From positions 2,542,001-2,606,000 of the forward strand of contig NC_007510.1 of NCBI RefSeq assembly GCF_000012945.1: a stretch of 64,000 nucleotides of DNA, written 5' to 3'. The notes beneath the pieces were generated by a model. It had not been told where the DNA came from. It saw nothing but the letters and a program-made list of their open reading frames with translations, and searched no databases. The stretch comes from Burkholderia lata. Its GTDB lineage: Bacteria; Pseudomonadota; Gammaproteobacteria; Burkholderiales; Burkholderiaceae. A program made the translations under genes and the position numbers. The first letter of the stretch is position 1. Each line of letters starts with the position of its first letter. Shown here piece after piece: positions 44,738-53,838 of the stretch.

Positions 44738-46105
44738 TTGAACCCGCCCTCGCCCGCTCTGCCCGGACGCGACCCGCTCGCGTCCGCCGTCTCGAAAGTG
44801 AAGTGGCACGTGCTGCCGCTCGTGCTGATCATGTTCATCGCGAACTACATCGACCGCGTGAACGTCGGCTTCGTCGATCGTCACCTCGAAGCGTCGATCG
44901 GCATCGGCGCGGCCGCGTACGGGCTCGGCGCCGGGCTGTTCTTCGTCGGCTACGCGCTGTTCGAAGTGCCGTCGAACCTGCTGATGCAGCGCTACGGCGC
45001 ACGCGTGTGGCTCGCCCGGATCATGGCGACGTGGGGCATCGTCGCGGCCGCGATGGCGTTCGTGTGGAACGACACGTCGTTCTACACGCTGCGCTTCCTG
45101 CTCGGCGTGGCCGAGGCCGGCTTCTTCCCCGGCGTCGTGCTGTACCTGTCGCAATGGCTGCCGCCGCAGGAGCGCGGCAAGGCGATGGCGATCTTCCTCG
45201 GCGGCTCCGCGTTCGCGTCGGTACTGTCCGGGCCCGTTACGGGCGCGCTGCTGTCGATTCGCGGCTTCGGCCTCGAAGGCTGGCAATGGATGTTCCTGAT
45301 CGAAGGGCTGTTCTCGGTCGCGCTGTGCGGCGCGAGCTGGCTGCTGCTGAAATCGCATATCCGCGACGCGACGTGGCTCACGGCCGAAGAACGCACGGCG
45401 CTCCAGAACGCGCTCGACGAGGAGCGCGCGACGCGCGACGTCCGCTCGAACGTGCCGGTGCGCGCCACCGCGCTGCTGCGCGACCCGCAGATCATGCTGT
45501 TCTGCTTCCTGTATTTCTCGATCCAGCTGACGATCTACGCGGCCACGTTCTGGCTGCCGACGATCATCCGCAAGATGGGCGGCCTCACCGATTTCCAGGT
45601 CGGCCTGTACAACACGATTCCGTGGATGATCGCGATCGGCGCGATGTACGGCTTCGCGGTGCTGTCGTCGAAGTGGAAGCATCCGCAGCGCTGGCTCTCA
45701 GTCGCGCTCGTGCTCGCCGCATGCGGGCTGTTCGCGTCGACGTCGCACGATCCGGTATGGTCGTTCGCGTCGATCTGCTTCGCCGCGCTCGGCTTCAAGG
45801 CCGCGTCGTCGCTGTTCTGGCCGATCCCGCAGGGCTATCTCGACACGCGCGTGGCCGCGGCCGTGATCGCGCTGATCAACTCGGTCGGCAACCTCGGCGG
45901 CTTCGTCGCGCCGACGGCGTTCGGCTATCTGAAGCAACATACGGGTTCGATCACGGGCGGGCTGTATGCGCTCGCGATCGCTTCGCTCGTCGCCGCGGTC
46001 GCCGCGCTGTTCGCGCGCACGCACCGGCGTAGCGATCCGCCGCGCGGCCTGCCGGCCGACGAATCCTTCACGAACGCTTCGATGCTCCGCCATGCCGAAC
46101 ACTGA
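44738..46105 (+). CDS. MFS transporter, anion:cation symporter (ACS) family
   Basis: 455 residues, 12 hydrophobic segments. The N-terminal LIMFIANYIDRVNVGFVDRH is the ACS-family signature of tartrate, glucarate and phthalate permeases, followed by the LFFVGYALFEVPSNLLMQRY block. It uses a TTG start with CGGAGA just upstream. It overlaps the lactonase-like gene by 14 bp. The pairing with a sugar-lactonase-like propeller and GntR-like operators suggests uptake of a sugar acid or its lactone; substrate unproven. Confidence 0.9.
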   Translation: MNPPSPALPGRDPLASAVSKVKWHVLPLVLIMFIANYIDRVNVGFVDRHLEASIGIGAAAYGLGAGLFFVGYALFEVPSNLLMQRYGARVWLARIMATWGIVAAAMAFVWNDTSFYTLRFLLGVAEAGFFPGVVLYLSQWLPPQERGKAMAIFLGGSAFASVLSGPVTGALLSIRGFGLEGWQWMFLIEGLFSVALCGASWLLLKSHIRDATWLTAEERTALQNALDEERATRDVRSNVPVRATALLRDPQIMLFCFLYFSIQLTIYAATFWLPTIIRKMGGLTDFQVGLYNTIPWMIAIGAMYGFAVLSSKWKHPQRWLSVALVLAACGLFASTSHDPVWSFASICFAALGFKAASSLFWPIPQGYLDTRVAAAVIALINSVGNLGGFVAPTAFGYLKQHTGSITGGLYALAIASLVAAVAALFARTHRRSDPPRGLPADESFTNASMLRHAEH

Positions 46106-47141
46106 CCGCCCGACCGTCGTCGTCTCGAATGCCGCAGACGGCGATCTCTCCACCTTCTCGCTCGCGGCCGACGGCACGCTTGCGCCGCTCGCCCGCTATC
46201 CCGCAGCCGACGTCGCGATGCCGATCGCCGTGCAGGCCGACCGGGCTCGCCTCTACGTCGCGACGCGCGGTGAACAACCGACGATCGTCGCGTTCCGCGT
46301 CGTGCCGGCCACCGGCGCGCTCGTGCGCATCGGCACGACCGCGATCGACGCGAGCCATGCGTACCTGTCGCTCGACCGCAGCGGCCGCTGGCTGCTCGGC
46401 GCGTCTTACGGCGGGAACTCGCTGAGTCTCTACGACGCCGCGCACGTGCGCGACGGCGACGGCACGCCGTTGCAAGTCGCGAGCGGCATCGCGAACGCGC
46501 ACTCGGTGATCGTGTCGCCGGACAACCGTTTCGCGTACGTCAGTTCACTCGGCTCGGATCGCGTGTTCAGCTTCGCGCTCGTCGAAGACGCGGCCGGCCT
46601 GCGCGCGCTCGAACACGGCGAAACGCGCGTGCCGACCGGGTTCGGCCCGCGTCACCTGCAATTTGCTGATGACGGCCGTGCGCTCGTCGTCGTCAGCGAA
46701 TTCGAGGCCACGCTCGCGACGTTCACGCGCGATCCCGACACCGGCCGGCTCGGCGATGCGCATGTCAGCGCGCGCCATCCCGCCGTCGCCGAACTCGCGC
46801 AAGGCCATGCGCGGCCGCCCGCGCCCACCGAACCGTCCGTCTGGGCCGCCGACCTGCACCTGACGCCCGACGAGCGTTTCGCCTATGTCAGCGAACGCAC
46901 GTCAAGCCGCCTGCTCTGCTATCGCCGCGGCGAAGACGGCACGTTCGAACCCGCGCACGCGACCGCCACCGAGACGCAGCCGCGCGGGTTCGCCATCGAC
47001 CCGTCGGGGCGCTGGCTCGTCGCCTGCGGCGAACAGTCGGAATACGTATCGGTGTATGCGATCGCGCCGGACGACGGCGCGCTGTCGCCGCACGCGCGCG
47101 TGCCGGGCGGACGCGGTGCGAACTGGGTCGCGATCGTCTGA
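46092..47141 (+). CDS. Lactonase family beta-propeller protein (6-phosphogluconolactonase-like)
   Basis: 349 residues, seven-bladed propeller of the Pgl/YbhE family. Repeated elements: VQADRARLYVATRGEQPTIV, LDRSGRWLLGASYGGNSLSL, VSPDNRFAYVSSLGSDRVFS and LTPDERFAYVSERTSSRLLC, with the family's GPRHLQFADDGR motif. There is no signal peptide. It probably opens a sugar lactone in the cytoplasm. Its start lies 14 bp inside the transporter gene, so both are made from one transcript. Confidence 0.88.
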   Translation: MPNTDRPTVVVSNAADGDLSTFSLAADGTLAPLARYPAADVAMPIAVQADRARLYVATRGEQPTIVAFRVVPATGALVRIGTTAIDASHAYLSLDRSGRWLLGASYGGNSLSLYDAAHVRDGDGTPLQVASGIANAHSVIVSPDNRFAYVSSLGSDRVFSFALVEDAAGLRALEHGETRVPTGFGPRHLQFADDGRALVVVSEFEATLATFTRDPDTGRLGDAHVSARHPAVAELAQGHARPPAPTEPSVWAADLHLTPDERFAYVSERTSSRLLCYRRGEDGTFEPAHATATETQPRGFAIDPSGRWLVACGEQSEYVSVYAIAPDDGALSPHARVPGGRGANWVAIV

Positions 47142-47205
47142 TGAAGTCGTGGCGCACGGAACCTGACTCGGCAGGCCCGCCATGCAGGCCGGTGCGGCCC
47201 CGCGT

Positions 47206-48243
47206 TCAGCGCCGCTCGCTCGGCGCGACGCCCGTCCAGCGCTTGAACGCGCGCGTGAAATTGGCGCGATCCGTATAGCCGACGCGCGCGGCGATCTCGT
47301 CGACCGGCAGCCGTGTCCCCTCGAGCAGCCGCAGCGCGTCGCGCAGCCGAATCTCGTCGAGCAGCGCCGAATAGGTCGCGCCGTACTCGGCGAGCTTGCG
47401 CTTGAGCGTCCGCGCCGACACATGCAGTTCGCGCGCGACGTCGTCGACCGACGGATAGCCGCCCTCGCCGCAAATCAGCAGGTTGCGCACGCGCTCGACG
47501 ATGCTTTCCGCATAGCCGAGCCGCGCGAGTTCGGCCTCGCACTGCTGCACGATCATCTGCGCGGTGTGCGCATTCGCGGTACCGATCGGCTCGTCGAGCA
47601 GCGCGGCGTCGCAGCGGATGCGGTTGGCGCTCGCGTCGAAGTGACAGCGCGGCAGTCGCGCGCGATAACGCTCGAACCACGGCGGCTCCGGCCATTCGAA
47701 ATGGAGTTCGGCACGCGACTGCAGCGTGCGCCCTGGCACCGGATACAGCAGCGAATTGAACAGGATCGCCGTCTCGACCAGGAAGTTCTCGACCGCAAAC
47801 TGCCGCAACCGGCCGAGCGGAAACGCCTCGAGCACGTCGATATCGACGATCCCGTCGAGCTGCGCGAGCCGCACCGAGAAGAACGGCACGCGTGTCGGCA
47901 GGTAGCGGATGCCGAGCGAGATCGCCTCGCCGAGCGTCGCGCAGCTCATCAGCCCGAAGCCGATCAGTCCCGCTTTCGTCAGGCTGCTGCGCAGGCCGAT
48001 CTCGATCGCGATCGACGGATCGTCGGTCGCGTCGAGCAGGTTGAACACGATCGCCGCCTGCTGCAGCGGCGTGATGCGCGCATCGGGCTGCGCGAGCCGG
48101 TCGCGCTCGACGCCCGAGCCGGCAAGCACGCGGTCGCCGTCGATGCCGCGCTCCTCGGCCAGCATCAGCATGAACAGCGCATACGCGGACGATACCGTCG
48201 CCTTGTTCAGCTGGCGCGCGGCATCCGGGACGGACAGGACCAT
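47206..48243 (-). CDS. AraC family transcriptional regulator
   Basis: 345 residues. The N-terminal part (about 20-215, the arabinose-binding-domain-like region of the OruR/ArgR-type AraC proteins) includes ITPLQQAAIVFNLLDATDDP and AGLIGFGLMSCATLGEAISL. The C-terminal double HTH includes VARELHVSARTLKRKLAEYG and IAARVGYTDRANFTRAFKRW, then TGVAPSE. It is divergent from the desaturase gene across a 205-bp gap containing an 18-bp direct repeat, so it probably controls that gene. I chose the start at 48243; an ATG at 48300 would overlap the repeat. Confidence 0.92.
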   Translation of the reverse strand: MVLSVPDAARQLNKATVSSAYALFMLMLAEERGIDGDRVLAGSGVERDRLAQPDARITPLQQAAIVFNLLDATDDPSIAIEIGLRSSLTKAGLIGFGLMSCATLGEAISLGIRYLPTRVPFFSVRLAQLDGIVDIDVLEAFPLGRLRQFAVENFLVETAILFNSLLYPVPGRTLQSRAELHFEWPEPPWFERYRARLPRCHFDASANRIRCDAALLDEPIGTANAHTAQMIVQQCEAELARLGYAESIVERVRNLLICGEGGYPSVDDVARELHVSARTLKRKLAEYGATYSALLDEIRLRDALRLLEGTRLPVDEIAARVGYTDRANFTRAFKRWTGVAPSERR

Positions 48244-48284
48244 GCGGCGGACTCCGAAGCGGTTTCGGCGGATTGTAGCGTCGC

Positions 48285-48353
48285 TGGCCCGCAATGACAC
48301 CGGGGCAAGACTCTAGCCGCGCCGGCCGGCCATCGTGGCCCGAAATGACACCG
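48285..48353. promoter_or_regulatory. Direct repeat between the AraC gene and the desaturase gene
   Basis: TGGCCCGCAATGACACCG (48285-48302) recurs as TGGCCCGAAATGACACCG (48336-48353), 17 of 18 bases identical and 51 bp apart, about five helical turns in the same orientation. AraC proteins typically bind such direct repeats. The right copy is 95 bp before the desaturase ATG. Confidence 0.7.
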
Positions 48354-48448
48354 CCATTGGCACCCACGGCCCTCGCGTGCGGTCCGGCGCGCGCCTATGC
48401 TTGTCACATCGGCATTGCGCCCCACCCTTTCCGCAGGAATCCCGGTCG

Positions 48449-49558
48449 ATGAGCCAACCCGCACGAACCGCCTTTCGCAACGACGCGGACAAGGTCGCGT
48501 ACGTCCGCCGCGAGGTCAACGCCGCGAGCGACGCGATCCGCGCGCGCTTTCCGCTGCTCGACAACCAGAACCTCGTCGGCGCGACCGTGATGGCCGTCTC
48601 GGTGAGCGCGATGCTCGCGATCGCCTGGCTGTATGCGCGCGGCGCGATCGCATGGTACGTCGCACTCCCGCTCGCCGCGTTCGTCACGTCGCTGATCCAC
48701 GAGCTCGAGCACGACCTGATCCACCTGATGTACTTCAAGAAGACGCCGTGGGCCTACCACCTGATGATGGCGCTGTGCTGGCTCACGCGGCCCGGCACGA
48801 TCAACCCGTGGACGCGGCGGCGCATGCACCTGCATCACCACAAGGTGTCGGGCGGCGAATCGGATCTCGAGGAATTCGGCATCACCAACGGCGAGCGCTG
48901 GGGCGTGAAACGGCTGCTGATGATCGCGGACGGCATGCTCGCCGTCGTGCTGCGCCCCACCGCGATGCGCCGCAAGGTGAAGCAGTATGTGGCCGCGCAG
49001 CCGGTGCAGGATCCGTCCGAGCGCCTGCAGCTGCGCGTCGAGCAGGTGTCGTCGTACATGCCGGTCGGTCACGTGTATTACGTGCTGTGGCACGCGTTCA
49101 TCGTCTATCACGTCGGCCTGTTCGCGCTGCATGCGTTCGGCTTCCCGGTGACGGTGCCGGCCGTCGTCGAACGCGTGATGAGCGTCGTCGATTTCCTGGC
49201 CGTGGTATGGCTCGGGCCGAACTTCGTGCGCAGCTTCTGCATCAACTTCGTCAGCTCGAACATGCATTACTTCGGCGACATCGATTCGCGCAACGTGATC
49301 CAGCAGACGCAGGTGCTCAACCCGTGGTGGATGCTGCCGTTCCAGCTGTTCTGCTTCAATTTCGGCAGCACGCACGCGATCCATCACTTCGTGGTGCGCG
49401 ACCCGTTCTACATCCGCCAGCTGACCGCGCGCACCGCGCATGCGGCGCTGCGTGAAGTCGGCGTGCGCTTCAACGACGTCGGCACGTTCGCGCGGGCGAA
49501 TCGCTGGAGCGGTTATCGCCCGTCGCGTGGTACGCGCCAGGCTCAGGCCGACGCGTAA
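48449..49558 (+). CDS. Fatty acid desaturase family membrane protein
   Basis: 369 residues. The three histidine boxes that bind the di-iron centre are visible: HELEHD (84-89), HLHHHK (127-132) and HAIHHF (about 308-313). Hydrophobic segments flank them (about 43-80, 210-235). The family introduces double bonds or hydroxyls into lipids at the inner membrane. The ATG at 48449 begins the family-like sequence. The divergent AraC regulator likely controls it. The acyl substrate is unknown. Confidence 0.9.
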   Translation: MSQPARTAFRNDADKVAYVRREVNAASDAIRARFPLLDNQNLVGATVMAVSVSAMLAIAWLYARGAIAWYVALPLAAFVTSLIHELEHDLIHLMYFKKTPWAYHLMMALCWLTRPGTINPWTRRRMHLHHHKVSGGESDLEEFGITNGERWGVKRLLMIADGMLAVVLRPTAMRRKVKQYVAAQPVQDPSERLQLRVEQVSSYMPVGHVYYVLWHAFIVYHVGLFALHAFGFPVTVPAVVERVMSVVDFLAVVWLGPNFVRSFCINFVSSNMHYFGDIDSRNVIQQTQVLNPWWMLPFQLFCFNFGSTHAIHHFVVRDPFYIRQLTARTAHAALREVGVRFNDVGTFARANRWSGYRPSRGTRQAQADA

Positions 49559-49566
49559 CGCCCCCC

Positions 49567-50187
49567 TCAGCCGCCGATCGGCGGCATCGGCCCTTGCCCG
49601 CGGATCCACGACCAGTTCGCGAGCTCGGCCATTTCCTTATCGCCGCGGCTGTCGCCGTACGCGAACAATTGTTTCGGCGGCCGGTTGCCCCACCACCCGC
49701 GCAGCCGCACGACCTTCTGCGGCCCCCAGCAGTTTTCGCCGTCGAGCCGCCCGGCGAAGCTGCCGCGCTCGAACGCCAGCCGCGTCGCGAGCACCGCATC
49801 GAAGCCGGCCGTCTTCGCCCACTTCTCCAGATACAGCGACGGCGACGCGCTCACCAGTACGACTTCGTGCCCGCGTGCCCGATGCTCGCGGATGCGTTCG
49901 AGCATTTCCGGACGCACGAGGCTCGGCAGATAGCTGTCGACGAACGTGCGCGCCTGCGCATCGAGCGCGTCCTCGCGCACCGGCCCGAATGCGAACGACG
50001 CAAATTTCGCTTTCGCGTCGCCACGCGATATCAGCCCGGCCTTCATCGCGATAATCCACGGCAGCGCGCGCAATCCGGCCCACGCGAAGCGCGGCGTGCC
50101 GACCGCATAGCGGACGAAATGGCGAAAGCTGTCGGTGGTCGTGATGGTGCCGTCGAAATCGAATGCGGCAACGATGCGGTCAGTCAT
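49567..50187 (-). CDS. HAD-IB family hydrolase (phosphoserine phosphatase-like)
   Basis: 206 residues. HAD motif I is DFDGTIT (10-16), motif II is VVLVSASPSLYLEKW, and motif IV is AYGDSRGDKEMAEL. The helical cap between motifs I and II is of the IB type, as in SerB and histidinol-phosphatase-like proteins. It would hydrolyse a phosphomonoester in the cytoplasm. It converges on the desaturase gene with an 8-bp gap. Substrate not predictable. Confidence 0.9.
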   Translation of the reverse strand: MTDRIVAAFDFDGTITTTDSFRHFVRYAVGTPRFAWAGLRALPWIIAMKAGLISRGDAKAKFASFAFGPVREDALDAQARTFVDSYLPSLVRPEMLERIREHRARGHEVVLVSASPSLYLEKWAKTAGFDAVLATRLAFERGSFAGRLDGENCWGPQKVVRLRGWWGNRPPKQLFAYGDSRGDKEMAELANWSWIRGQGPMPPIGG

Positions 50188-50329
50188 GGAGAATCGGCGG
50201 GAAAGCGATGAGATGCCCGGGAAGATAGCAGACTCGCGCCGGTGCACGTGAAATGAAGTGATGCGGCGCGGCCCGCACAGCGAACGCGCGCGCCGCCGCG
50301 CACGCGTTCGTGCCCTTCGTGCCGTGCGC

Positions 50330-51202
50330 TCAGCGTTGCGGCCGCGCCGCCAATGCCGCCGGCAGCACGACATTCATCAGGTGATCGGCGCGCGACAGCA
50401 GATCGGTCACGCGCTCGTCGAGCCCGCGCAATTGCGCAGGCTGCATGCGGATCTGCTGCACCGCCTGCCCGACGATGTTGCGGCGGTCGAACAGCGTGCG
50501 CTCGACGCCCGCATCGTCCGGCGCGCGCACGACGTCCGACACCGCGCTCAGCGCCGCGAGCACGACCACGAGGTTTTCTTCCGCATGACGGACCTTCGCG
50601 GCAAGGTCCTCGGTACGACGGGGGAAGAACCCGAGCGACTGCTTGAGTGCCCCGATCGCCGCACGATAGTCGACATGGCCCGTCGCCGTGCCGAACCAGC
50701 GTTCGAACATGCCGGCCTTGCGGGTCGCCTGTGCGAGCATCCCGGCCATCATGTCGGCCGCGCCGAGTTCGTTGAATTCGCGCGTCGTGGCCGCGACGGC
50801 TTCGACGAGGTTGCCCGCCGTTTCCAGCGCGCCGTCGCCGATCGTCGCGACCGTCGCGAGCTTCAGCGGTACCAGTTGCCGGATGTGCCGCTCGATGCGC
50901 GGCGCGAAGTCGGGATAGAGATTCGGGAAACTGGCCTGCGCGGCGCGGAAGCACGCCTCGAGCTGCGGATGGTTCGATTCGCCGAACACCGCGCGGCCGA
51001 CCGCCTCGGCCGGCGCTGCGCGCACCGCCTTGTCAGACGCGGGCGCCGGCTCGAAGTCGAGCGCCTGCGGCGTCGGCCGCTCGGGTCCACGCGCAACCGG
51101 CGCCGCGGCCGCGGGCGGCGCGTCGAACGCAAGACGCCCGGGCGTGCGCTCGGGCGTCGTATCGAACTCGAGCCGCTTCGGCTCGTCGGACGGATTCGTC
51201 AT
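50330..51202 (-). CDS. Uncharacterised protein of the Ter/Tel cluster
   Basis: 290 residues of no family I recognise. The N-terminal 65 residues are Pro/Ala-rich and contain three short L-x-F-[DE] motifs (LEFD, LAFD, LDFE) about 12-23 residues apart. The rest is mainly helical (VPLKLATVATIGDGALETAG, LAAKVRHAEENLVVVLAALS). It is the last gene of the minus-strand operon with telA, a VWA protein, DUF475 and terD, 51 bp after terD. It probably acts with them as an adaptor; the repeated motif may dock a partner. No membrane segment or signal peptide. Confidence 0.75.
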   Translation of the reverse strand: MTNPSDEPKRLEFDTTPERTPGRLAFDAPPAAAAPVARGPERPTPQALDFEPAPASDKAVRAAPAEAVGRAVFGESNHPQLEACFRAAQASFPNLYPDFAPRIERHIRQLVPLKLATVATIGDGALETAGNLVEAVAATTREFNELGAADMMAGMLAQATRKAGMFERWFGTATGHVDYRAAIGALKQSLGFFPRRTEDLAAKVRHAEENLVVVLAALSAVSDVVRAPDDAGVERTLFDRRNIVGQAVQQIRMQPAQLRGLDERVTDLLSRADHLMNVVLPAALAARPQR

Positions 51203-51253
51203 CGCTGCTTCCTGCCCGGTGCGGCGGTATCCCGCCGGCCGGGCTGCCGCCAG

Positions 51254-51910
51254 TCAGACCGCGCCGCCATAAGCGCGCACGAAATCGCCCAGGCCGCGGT
51301 TGTAGCCGGCGCCGACTGCCTTGAACATGAAGTGGCCGTCGCGGCGATAGAAGCTGCCGACCTGCACCGACGTCTCCATCGAGAAGTCTTCCTCGAGCGC
51401 GTACTTCGCGATCACCGCGCCCGACACCTCGTCGGCGATCTGGATGTAGCTGTTGCGCACCTGGCCGAAATTCTGGCGACGCGCTTCGGCCTGGTCGATC
51501 GTCACGACCACCGAGATTTCCTCGATGTCCGCGGCAAGCTTCGTCATGTCGATGAAGATCACCTCGTCGTCGCCGTCGCCGCTGCCCGTGCGGTTGTCGC
51601 CGCTATGCACGACACCCAGGCACTTCGACGCGGGCATCCCGCGCTTCGGGAAATCGTCGCCCGGCTGGATGAAGGTGTCCTTGCGCTCCATCGTGCGCAC
51701 TTCGCTGTTGTAGAACACGAAGTGCTGATCCGAGATCAGCTTCGGATTGCTCTGCGGGTCGTACTTGCACAGGAACACCGACACGTCGAGATCGAAATCC
51801 GTACCCGTGTCGGTCGAGTTCGCATCCCAACCGAGACCGATGCGGAACTTCTGCGTGCCGGGCGCTTCCTTCGACAGGTTGACGCGACCGCCTTTCGACA
51901 AATTGATCAT
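51254..51910 (-). CDS. terD: TerD family tellurium resistance / stress protein
   Basis: 218 residues. The TerD core contains FRIGLGWDANSTDTGTDFDL, DVSVFLC, then GDDEVIFIDMTKL and the C-terminal SMETSVQVGSFYRRDGHFMF. The clustered aspartates form the known calcium-binding sites. TerD proteins are cytoplasmic or membrane-associated and part of a general stress complex linked to tellurite and phage resistance. It is in the operon with telA, the VWA protein and the DUF475 membrane protein. Confidence 0.94.
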   Translation of the reverse strand: MINLSKGGRVNLSKEAPGTQKFRIGLGWDANSTDTGTDFDLDVSVFLCKYDPQSNPKLISDQHFVFYNSEVRTMERKDTFIQPGDDFPKRGMPASKCLGVVHSGDNRTGSGDGDDEVIFIDMTKLAADIEEISVVVTIDQAEARRQNFGQVRNSYIQIADEVSGAVIAKYALEEDFSMETSVQVGSFYRRDGHFMFKAVGAGYNRGLGDFVRAYGGAV

Positions 51911-52010
51911 CTGAACCTCTTCTGCTGGAACCGCCGTGGTGCCGGCGGCAATGCCGGGCCGCCCTGCGCGGCCCCTCGTTGATGGTGTTCGCCCCGCGCG
52001 TGACGCGCGA

Positions 52011-53027
52011 TTACTCGCCCGCCACGGCCGTCCGGTCTTCCTTGCGTTGCACGATGATCGACGACCATACGGCCGCCGCGATCATCGCTGCGCCGACCAG
52101 GCCCGTGATGACCTCGGGCACCTCGAACTTCACGCCGAGGAACATGATCGTTGCGAGCGCACCGATTGCCCAGAACGCGCCGTGTTCGAGATAACGGTAT
52201 TGCGCGAGCGTGCCCTTCTTCAGCAGCACCAGCGTCATCTCCCGGATATAGGCCGCGCCGACGCCAAGGCCGAGCGCGATCAGGAAGATGTTGTTCGACA
52301 GCGCGAATGCACCGATCACGCCGTCGAAGCTGAACGACGAATCGAGCACTTCGAGATACATGAAACCCGCGACGCCTTCGCGCACCACGCGCGTACCCGT
52401 CTCCTCGCCGCCGATCAGGTCGCCGATGCCGTGCGCGATCACGAAGCTGATCACGCCGAATGCACCCGCGAGCAGGAAGGCCACCTGCTCGGCTGCCGGC
52501 ACGTAGAGCGACGCAATGATGATGATCGCGAGCGTCAGCGCCACTTCCAGCGCCGTGATGCGGCCGAGGTGGCTCATCGGGCCTTCCAGGAAGCCGATCC
52601 AGTGCTCGTCCTTCTCGGTGTCGAGCATGAACTTGAAGAACACCATCAGCAGGAATGCGCCGCCGAATGCGGATACCTGGTGATGCGCGGACGTGAGGAT
52701 CGACGCGTACTGCTCCGGCGACTCGATCGCGAGCTTCAGCGCGTCCCACATGCCGATGTGGCCGATCACCGCGACGATCAGCAGCGGGAACACGAGCCGC
52801 ATGCCGAACACGGCGACCGGCAGGCCGAACACCATGAAGCGGTTGCGCCACTTCTCCGACCAGTTCTTGAGCACCGATGCGTTGACGACCGCGTTGTCGA
52901 GCGACAGCGAGATTTCGAGCACCGACAGGACCGCGACGATCAGCATGTCCTTCACGCCGCCGAGGAAATAGGCCGCGACGAGCGCGAGCACCGTGAGCGA
53001 CAACGGGATCTTGAAGTCTTTCAACAT
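52011..53027 (-). CDS. TerC-like DUF475 integral membrane protein
   Basis: 338 residues with about 8 hydrophobic helices. The opening LTVLALVAAYFLGGVKDMLI and the conserved EISLSLDNAVVNASVLKNWS, with paired acidic residues in the membrane, are the TerC/DUF475 hallmarks; a second charged pair appears in VLDSSFSFDGVIGAFALSNN. It is thought to bind or move metal ions and to anchor the Ter complex. The ATG at 53027 begins the first helix. Gaps to terD (100 bp) and the VWA gene (44 bp) fit one operon. Confidence 0.92.
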   Translation of the reverse strand: MLKDFKIPLSLTVLALVAAYFLGGVKDMLIVAVLSVLEISLSLDNAVVNASVLKNWSEKWRNRFMVFGLPVAVFGMRLVFPLLIVAVIGHIGMWDALKLAIESPEQYASILTSAHHQVSAFGGAFLLMVFFKFMLDTEKDEHWIGFLEGPMSHLGRITALEVALTLAIIIIASLYVPAAEQVAFLLAGAFGVISFVIAHGIGDLIGGEETGTRVVREGVAGFMYLEVLDSSFSFDGVIGAFALSNNIFLIALGLGVGAAYIREMTLVLLKKGTLAQYRYLEHGAFWAIGALATIMFLGVKFEVPEVITGLVGAAMIAAAVWSSIIVQRKEDRTAVAGE

Positions 53028-53071
53028 GATGGGGGTATTCGAGTTCTGGATAAAAGGCGTACGGGCTGCGC

Positions 53072-53818
53072 TTACTTCGCGCGCACCCATTCGCAGAATT
53101 CCTGCGTGATCAGCTGTTCGTAGATCTGTTCGTCGCTGAGGTCGAGCGATTCGAGATGCAGGAAGCCGACGTTCGGCATCTCGTCCGCGACTTCCGCGAG
53201 GAAGCCGAATTCGCTCGGATCGCCGACGCCGACGAGCGACCAGTACAGCGGGTAGTGCTGCGACTCGGCCAGCAACTGGCGCACGCGCTTGCGGTCGTTC
53301 TTCGGGTTCTGGCCGTCGGTGACGAACAGCACCCATGCGGGCAGATGGCCGTTCACCGGCGCGGAAGCGGCCGGCGCGGGCGTCTCGTCCGCCCCGCCGA
53401 ACAGCCGGCTCAGGAAGCCGCGCTTCTCTTCGCGCTTCGGCGACGGCTCCGGCGCGCGGAAGAAGAAGTCGACGATGTCGTTCATTACCGGCGCGTACTG
53501 CGTGCCGCCCCACTTGTCGATCCGCGCCTCGAGCACGTGGTCGGAAATGTACGAGCCGTAGTTGTCCGGCGTGGCGGTCGGCAGGCGGTCGTAGCCTTCG
53601 GTGAAGGTCCACGTGTCGACTTCGCCGTTGTCGTCGAACTTCAGTGCAATGCCGAGGATCCGGTCATGCGTCTCCTGGATCACGCCCGACTGGTACAGCG
53701 GCTTCGCGGAGCCGGAGATGTCGAGCGCCGCGCCCACGCGCACGACGGGCGGCTTCAGGATCTGGCGTTTTTCGAGGACGATCGCGACCTTCGCCGCGCG
53801 TTTCTCAAGCGTAATCAT
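53072..53818 (-). CDS. VWA-domain protein of the tellurium resistance cluster (TerF/TerY-like)
   Basis: 248 residues. A von Willebrand A fold is shown by the MIDAS motif VGAALDISGSAKP (Asp-x-Ser-x-Ser, about 27-39), FDDNGEVDTWTF, and WVLFVTDGQNPKNDRKRV. An insertion rich in Pro/Arg (APEPSPKREEKRGFLSRLFG) interrupts the domain. VWA proteins of ter loci bind metal ions and partner proteins such as TerD. It is between telA and the DUF475 gene on the minus strand. Confidence 0.9.
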   Translation of the reverse strand: MITLEKRAAKVAIVLEKRQILKPPVVRVGAALDISGSAKPLYQSGVIQETHDRILGIALKFDDNGEVDTWTFTEGYDRLPTATPDNYGSYISDHVLEARIDKWGGTQYAPVMNDIVDFFFRAPEPSPKREEKRGFLSRLFGGADETPAPAASAPVNGHLPAWVLFVTDGQNPKNDRKRVRQLLAESQHYPLYWSLVGVGDPSEFGFLAEVADEMPNVGFLHLESLDLSDEQIYEQLITQEFCEWVRAK

Positions 53819-53838
53819 GCGGTGTTCTCTCAGTTCTC

